IMG/VR virus record: IMGVR_UViG_3300029985_000693
Location: 1 to 64,000 of that record
Direction: 5' to 3' (one strand)
Source: a virus
DNA length: 64,000 bases
The notes beneath the pieces are model-generated. The model searched no databases, had not been told where the DNA came from, and was given only the letters and a program-made list of their open reading frames with translations. Every line of letters starts with the position of its first letter. The stretch's first letter is position 1. A program made the translations under genes and the position numbers. This document shows, piece by piece, positions 60,262 through 64,000 of this stretch.

Positions 60262-60483
60262 AATTTAGATTTATAAAAGCTCCCTCTTGTGAAAAATAGC
60301 GTTCAGTCCTAACCCATGGTGGAATTCGTTTACTACTTATCCACATCTCCGGGCCATCCTCCAGGGATACCCGGTATTTTGATTAAAATAGGAGTCGGTT
60401 CCAGCCCGGTTATTTTCCAACAAGAGAGAGAAGTATAGTAACATCTATAATACTGCGTTATATTACCTCACCACAACTACATT
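60262..60483 (-). other. Origin-like or structured-leader intergenic region
   Basis: A 222-bp gap with no gene on either strand in a tightly packed region. It contains a perfect DnaA box TTATCCACA at 60337-60345, an AT-rich tract at about 60431-60470, and nested inverted repeats: CCGGGC/GCCCGG (60349-60354 with 60404-60409), CTCC/GGAG (60359-60362 with 60391-60394) and a perfect hairpin TATTTT-GATT-AAAATA (60375-60390). The middle is GC-richer than its surroundings. It may be a replication origin, a structured 5' leader of the downstream operon, or both. Confidence 0.55.
60337..60345 (+). other. Consensus DnaA box
   Basis: TTATCCACA is identical to the high-affinity E. coli DnaA box. It is the only box of this form seen in the gap; a functional origin would normally have more than one, though phages can use fewer. 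Confidence 0.5.
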
Positions 60484-61560
60484 TTACTGACTTAGGTGAT
60501 CCATTAGTTCTTGTTCGGTAGGGGTAGCTACCGTGACTGATTTGTGTTTAGTGGCTGCCCGTAGGTAGTCCAACCCGCTGTCCTCCGAAGCAACAGGAGC
60601 TACGGTACGCTTTACCTCGACAACCCCAGGAGCGGTCGGTTTGGCCTGATTGACTTCGCCTGGAGCTAGCTCTATGACATTATGCAGGGTAGTTTGGGCT
60701 GCATCCATGATTGTATCTACTAGTTCTAGGTTCCCCTCACCATTATCAACCAATTGTTGAATTTGAACTTCCGTTAATACCGGTGTAGCGTGGGCATGAT
60801 TTAGATCCATGCAGAAACGGCTGATCTTCTCAACATCGTCTTGGACCAGAGGAGCCTTTACGCGCTTCTGGAGAGCCTCTCCGTCAACATTGACTTCAAC
60901 GCTGTAAGGTTTGGCTGAATATACAGTCTTACCAGAAGAATCAACTCCCCGACTAAACTCAAAGAAGCAACCTTCCTTGGGGCTAATGGTCTTCTCTTCG
61001 CCCATCTTATCGATGCAATCCTTTACATCGTTATAGGCCCCAGCCCCAATGCACATATTTCCAAAGGTTCCGTCTAGGTACTTAACAGCGATATAGTACT
61101 TGCGATCACAGTTGAAGTTGCGAATCCAAGCTGATAGGTTAACCCAACGGGCATCGGCCTTCTTGGCGACTTTGATTTGTTCCTTGCTGGGATTTGCCCC
61201 TAGGCTGTTCTCAATGTCACTCTCTAGCTTCTTGAGGGTGTTGGATTGTTCCTCAAACGAGGTGCATTGAGGGCAGTTTTGGGTAACCATCTTGGTCTTC
61301 CAGTCTCTTTCTTCAATGCAAAGAAACGGAGCGATCCAGGGAGAACCATTTACGTCCTTTTTGTTGGTACGCTTGAAGCCCCAATGGACGCCATGGCGCT
61401 TGGCCCAGCGACCAATACTCCTATTGCTCTTAAAGGGTGGAACGACCCTGGCAACTACCGTTTCGCCTTCTTTTAGCTTACGGGCACTAAGATAAGTGCG
61501 CTTTGAAAGGGTTTCATTTTTACCAGCTACTCCAAATACATCATCGAAATTATTGTCCAT
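60484..61560 (-). CDS. Phage single-stranded DNA-binding protein (gp32-like)
   Basis: The product is 358 residues from the ATG at 61560, which has ribosome binding site AGAGGAAAAACAAAA; longer starts run into the preceding gene. An N-terminal basic segment (LSARKLKEGETVVARVVPPF) and a core with HWGF, a Cys pair (NCPQC, residues near 105) and aromatic-rich strands (KYYIAVKYLDG) match the plan of T4 gp32-type proteins, which bind one zinc. The C-terminal 90 residues are acidic and low complexity, as expected for the interaction tail. It coats ssDNA for replication and recombination. The call is by pattern and position. Confidence 0.65.
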   Translation of the reverse strand: MDNNFDDVFGVAGKNETLSKRTYLSARKLKEGETVVARVVPPFKSNRSIGRWAKRHGVHWGFKRTNKKDVNGSPWIAPFLCIEERDWKTKMVTQNCPQCTSFEEQSNTLKKLESDIENSLGANPSKEQIKVAKKADARWVNLSAWIRNFNCDRKYYIAVKYLDGTFGNMCIGAGAYNDVKDCIDKMGEEKTISPKEGCFFEFSRGVDSSGKTVYSAKPYSVEVNVDGEALQKRVKAPLVQDDVEKISRFCMDLNHAHATPVLTEVQIQQLVDNGEGNLELVDTIMDAAQTTLHNVIELAPGEVNQAKPTAPGVVEVKRTVAPVASEDSGLDYLRAATKHKSVTVATPTEQELMDHLSQ

Positions 61561-62275
61561 TTTTGTTTTTCCTCTTTGACTTGTTGCTGCTTTTTGGGGA
61601 CGACATGTCCACTTGGTTTTCAGTGCTAGGTTCAATATTAGGACTCTGTTCGGTCCCAATTGACTTCGTGTAAGTACCCGAAAACATACGGGAAATTGTA
61701 CTTACTTTATTTGGTTTTACATTTTTAATAACAACATTTGGAAGTGTTTCCTTGGTATCCTTGCGTTCGAATAGCTTATCCAAAATAGACTTACTTAGGT
61801 ATCGGTCAGCAAAGTAATCTATATGGGCTTTTTCAAATAGCTCTTTAAGGTGTACTGGTAGTCCTTGAGCGTCTGTTGCAACCGCAAATAAACGACTATA
61901 ATCAATAGCATCGAACTCCATTATACCTAACTCTAGCGCGTTTTCAAGCATAAAATTACGCATGTGAGCTATATTGTTTACATCAAAACGTCCCTTAACG
62001 AAGTTAGGAATAGACTTACCCATATCGACGTAAAACTGATTTGCATCAAACACCAGCGTATCTACCGAAGGCTCTACATCATCGGCAAATACAGGCGTAA
62101 CCGCCTTAGCAATGAGACCACCGTATGAAGAACGTAAGTTCTTTAGCTCTTCCACAGATTGGTTCTTACGCATGGTCCAAGCCGCACGAACGTTCAAGGG
62201 AACCTCATCCACATTCATAGTGCTGGCCTTGACAGCCAATTTGGCCTTGTCTACGATAATATCTATTTTATCCAT
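61550..62275 (-). CDS. Unknown replication-region protein (241 aa)
   Basis: A 241-residue protein, helical in the first 170 residues, with a polar, Ser/Lys-rich tail. It ends in KRKNKNGQ, which is the translation, in a shifted frame, of the ribosome binding site and start of the next gene (11-base overlap). The ribosome binding site is AAAGGAAAAT. No family is recognised; its location between small early genes and the ssDNA-binding protein suggests a replication or nuclease accessory role. Confidence 0.6.
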   Translation of the reverse strand: MDKIDIIVDKAKLAVKASTMNVDEVPLNVRAAWTMRKNQSVEELKNLRSSYGGLIAKAVTPVFADDVEPSVDTLVFDANQFYVDMGKSIPNFVKGRFDVNNIAHMRNFMLENALELGIMEFDAIDYSRLFAVATDAQGLPVHLKELFEKAHIDYFADRYLSKSILDKLFERKDTKETLPNVVIKNVKPNKVSTISRMFSGTYTKSIGTEQSPNIEPSTENQVDMSSPKSSNKSKRKNKNGQ

Positions 62276-62298
62276 TATTAGATTTTCCTTTAAACTAT

Positions 62299-62508
62299 TT
62301 ACGTAACCACTTGAAATAACTTAGCGAATGCAGTTTGGTCCAATACTTGAACAATACCAGTTTCATGGTCCCTGACAACCCAGTCGCCAGGATTGGCGTT
62401 AAGTGCAAAACCAAAGGGGGTTTCGACTTGAATATAATCATCAACTTGATACGCTATTGCCGGTGTAGGTTGATGTACCACCTGTAAATATACGATTTCT
62501 TTAGCCAT
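62299..62508 (-). CDS. Small protein (69 aa)
   Basis: A 69-residue protein with strand-rich sequence (YIQVETPFGFALNANPGDWVVRD) and a C-terminal helix. The phrase NPGDWVV is common in short phage proteins of the 'PGDW' type, whose function is unknown. Its start overlaps the preceding gene by eight bases with ribosome binding site AAGGAAG. Confidence 0.6.
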   Translation of the reverse strand: MAKEIVYLQVVHQPTPAIAYQVDDYIQVETPFGFALNANPGDWVVRDHETGIVQVLDQTAFAKLFQVVT

Positions 62509-62914
62509 TTTTATTCTTCCTTTTTACCTTCAGCACGTCCGCTAGATTAAGAAGAGGAAACACAAGACGATCTGCTTGATTTTCGTCGTAATAAGCATGA
62601 TCATTCGCCTCCATTACAAGGTCGGCAGCGGTTTCAAATGAAGTCGGATTGCGACTCCAAGGCATTTGTTCGTCATGAAGGTAGTTAGCTTCCCACTTGA
62701 CGTGACCAAGAGCGCAGCTTGGGCCAATGATCTTATCTTTTGAATCAACATTCAATAAATCATTAAATGAATAAAATGTATTATTTGAAACAATAGGTTC
62801 CTTTTTGAATTCCTGTCCAATGTCAAAATGCTTTACTTCCCCACTTGCACATTTTAACGCTAGATTGCGCGCTGCTCGTGCCATTCGTGTACGGATCTTA
62901 TCTTGTGTAGCCAT
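62501..62914 (-). CDS. Unknown protein (137 aa), first gene after the sigma70-like promoter
   Basis: A 137-residue soluble protein with ribosome binding site AAAAGGAAGAATAAAAA. It is basic at the N-terminus (RTRMARAARNLALK) and has His/Trp/Tyr-rich middle parts. It ends KVKRKNKNG, again the shifted-frame translation of the next gene's ribosome binding site. Its leader is the 53-bp repeat that copies the 3' end of dnaE. No family is recognised. Confidence 0.65.
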   Translation of the reverse strand: MATQDKIRTRMARAARNLALKCASGEVKHFDIGQEFKKEPIVSNNTFYSFNDLLNVDSKDKIIGPSCALGHVKWEANYLHDEQMPWSRNPTSFETAADLVMEANDHAYYDENQADRLVFPLLNLADVLKVKRKNKNG

Positions 62915-62963
62915 TTTTTATTCTTCCTTTTGGGTTATAGGTTCTCTTATTACATTGATTAAA
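62911..62963 (-). repeat. 53-bp direct repeat, copy in the leader of the gene at 62501
   Basis: Identical over 53 bases to 63061-63113 (offset 150). On the minus strand this copy holds no complete gene but contains the codons for NVIREPITQKEE-stop, the end of DnaE, followed by the ribosome binding site and ATG of the next gene. It is therefore a duplicated dnaE 3' end now serving as a 5' leader. Confidence 0.85.
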
Positions 62964-62974
62964 AACTTAACAAC

Positions 62975-63003
62975 AAGATACACTAAAAAAACTTACTTGT
63001 CAA
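62975..63003 (-). promoter_or_regulatory. Strong sigma70-like leftward promoter
   Basis: On the minus strand TTGACA (62998-63003), a 17-base spacer and TATCTT (62975-62980). The -35 and spacing are consensus. The predicted transcript begins near 62968 and its leader is the 53-bp repeat. It should be read by host RNA polymerase, and so be early or middle. Confidence 0.78.
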
Positions 63004-63019
63004 GCAAGACGGGTGGATT

Positions 63020-63064
63020 TTAAATAATTTGCAGCATTAACACAAAATTATCAATATCTTCCAT
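63020..63064 (-). CDS. Possible 14-aa peptide behind dnaE
   Basis: The ribosome binding site and ATG copied in the 53-bp repeat open 14 codons (MEDIDNFVLMLQII) just after the dnaE stop. It may be the remnant of a gene lost when the repeat arose, or just an untranslated accident. Confidence 0.25.
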   Translation of the reverse strand: MEDIDNFVLMLQII

Positions 63065-63113
63065 TTTTTATTCTTCCTTTTGGGTTATAGGTTCTCTTAT
63101 TACATTGATTAAA
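63061..63113 (-). repeat. 53-bp direct repeat, copy at the dnaE 3' end
   Basis: This copy is the genuine end of dnaE with its stop codon (63068-63070), then AAGGAAG and an ATG at 63064. Compare 62911-62963. Confidence 0.85.
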
Positions 63114-64000
63114 TCAAGTGAAGGATCTTTCCCCTTCTTTGATTTAGTTAAAACAGCAATAACTATACAGCCTGTCAAGTCTTTTTTGAAGGAAGATATT
63201 AACTCTCCTGTATTGTAATCTGGCCACTTTACCACTTTAATTTGTTGTCCAGCTACATCCAATACATACTCCGCAGCTTCCTTGGTTCCATGGTAAGTAA
63301 ACAACCTATACTCCAAAACAACCGCCGCTACAGCCACTGTTGTCTTATTTGGCAATACGGGTAAATCTTCAAGCATAGACAAATAGGAGGGGTTAACAAA
63401 CGGATATCGATCTAGGTAAACATACATCCGTTTTTCTTCATTCCTGGTAACATCCTGGATTTTAGAATCTACCATAATAGGAAGAACAGATCCAGCAAAA
63501 TAAGGCATAAGTTGTTTACGGTACTGGTATCGAGTCAAAGCGTCAAATTTAAGAAACTTTTGTTCTATTGATTTTTGTTTAGATCCAGTAATTAATGCTT
63601 TTTCTTGTTCATACAGTTGTAATTTAGACAATATGTCCATATTTTCAGGAAATAGAGAATCAGCAATACCAGATATAATCAAATTATAAGCAACCTTGCG
63701 ATTTATAGCAGAGTGAGCTTTTTTAATCTTTGGTGGTTCGTTAGGAGTGGAGAATAGGTCTATTTGTTTGGATTCCTTAACCTCTGGCTCTATTGTAGTT
63801 CCATTGGCAATACTTTCGTTTTCTATCTTTTGCAAGAAATCCTTAATATCAGTAAATGGACCAAGCTTGGTCAATTCCAAATACGCCTTTTCTCCAACCC
63901 CCTCTAATAACCATAGCGGGGCTCTTAGTTTGTTTCCTTCTACGATAAAGCCAGAACCGGAGTATTTAATGTCCGGCAACAAAACAAAGCTAGAGCAATA
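63068..64000 (-). CDS. dnaE: DNA polymerase III alpha-like protein, 3' part only
   Basis: Open to the window end; 310 residues of the C-terminal part are visible. The start of the visible part, LLPDIKYSGSGF followed by LWLLEGVGEKAYLELTKLGPF, is characteristic of the end of the DnaE fingers and the helix-hairpin-helix region (compare PPDINxSxxxF and GxGxKA). The last 150 residues, with AVAAVVLEYRLFTYHG and a closing GCIVIAVLTKSKKG, fit the OB fold. It is the replicative polymerase, of bacterial family C rather than phage family B or A. Polymerase active-site and PHP domains lie outside the window. Confidence 0.88.
   Translation of the reverse strand, partial: YCSSFVLLPDIKYSGSGFIVEGNKLRAPLWLLEGVGEKAYLELTKLGPFTDIKDFLQKIENESIANGTTIEPEVKESKQIDLFSTPNEPPKIKKAHSAINRKVAYNLIISGIADSLFPENMDILSKLQLYEQEKALITGSKQKSIEQKFLKFDALTRYQYRKQLMPYFAGSVLPIMVDSKIQDVTRNEEKRMYVYLDRYPFVNPSYLSMLEDLPVLPNKTTVAVAAVVLEYRLFTYHGTKEAAEYVLDVAGQQIKVVKWPDYNTGELISSFKKDLTGCIVIAVLTKSKKGKDPSLDLINVIREPITQKEE

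Noticed and set aside
60391-60420. T-arm-like GTCGGTTCCAGCCCGGT suggesting a tRNA
   Set aside because: No acceptor stem, anticodon arm or CCA position fits around it; it belongs to the inverted-repeat set instead.

Overview
The window is a 64 kb piece of the genome of a large tailed bacteriophage with a contractile tail (myovirus type), at roughly 40% G+C. Supporting genes are a tail sheath (17888-20389) next to a tail tube (20434-20979), a tape-measure-like protein, a spike/hub pair, a gp25/gp53-like wedge protein, a 1898-residue gpJ/gp6-like wedge protein, and a complete phage replication block (Pol III-type DnaE, ssDNA-binding protein, RecA-like recombinase, DnaG-type primase, DnaB-type helicase). 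Sec signal peptides, a lipobox-like site and a protein with an outer-membrane-like C-terminus favour a Gram-negative host, but the host cannot be named from the sequence. No tRNA, rRNA, CRISPR array, terminase, portal or major capsid gene was recognised. Both window ends cut through genes.

Layout. 1-31 kb is a rightward late region: a GMP reductase/IMPDH-family enzyme, a HipA/PI-kinase-like protein, connector and neck proteins, surface proteins, sheath, tube, holin-like and coiled-coil proteins, two very large proteins with Sec signal peptides, a zinc-finger protein and a permuted NlpC/P60-like hydrolase. It is interrupted by three free-standing homing endonuclease genes (GIY-YIG, HNH, GIY-YIG) and one lone leftward gene at 13.1-13.5 kb. 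31-32 kb is a short leftward island with a membrane-anchored ClpP-like protease. 32-51.7 kb is rightward tail and baseplate: chaperone-like pair, tape measure, hub, spike, wedges and fibres. 51.7-64 kb is leftward: peptide deformylase, several small proteins, a spanin-like protein, a second ClpP-like protease, helicase, primase carrying a 360-residue intein, RecA, ssDNA-binding protein and the 3' part of dnaE.

Control signals. The leftward region has sigma70-like promoters (best: TTGACA-17-TATCTT at 62975-63003 and TTGACT-16-TATAGT at 52457-52484) and AAGGAAG-type ribosome binding sites. The rightward region instead has a recurrent AATTTTA box just before many starts, absent from leftward gene starts; it may be a late promoter element, an mRNA processing site or a translation enhancer. 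A 222-bp gap among replication genes (60262-60483) holds a perfect DnaA box, an AT-rich tract and strong hairpins, and is the best candidate for a replication origin or structured leader RNA.

The most noteworthy items are the AATTTTA box, the origin-like gap, the HNH gene that displaced the 3' end of a virion gene, the primase intein, the 53-bp duplication behind dnaE, the two ClpP-like proteases, and the exported Asp-box protein with about two dozen repeats and paired cysteines.
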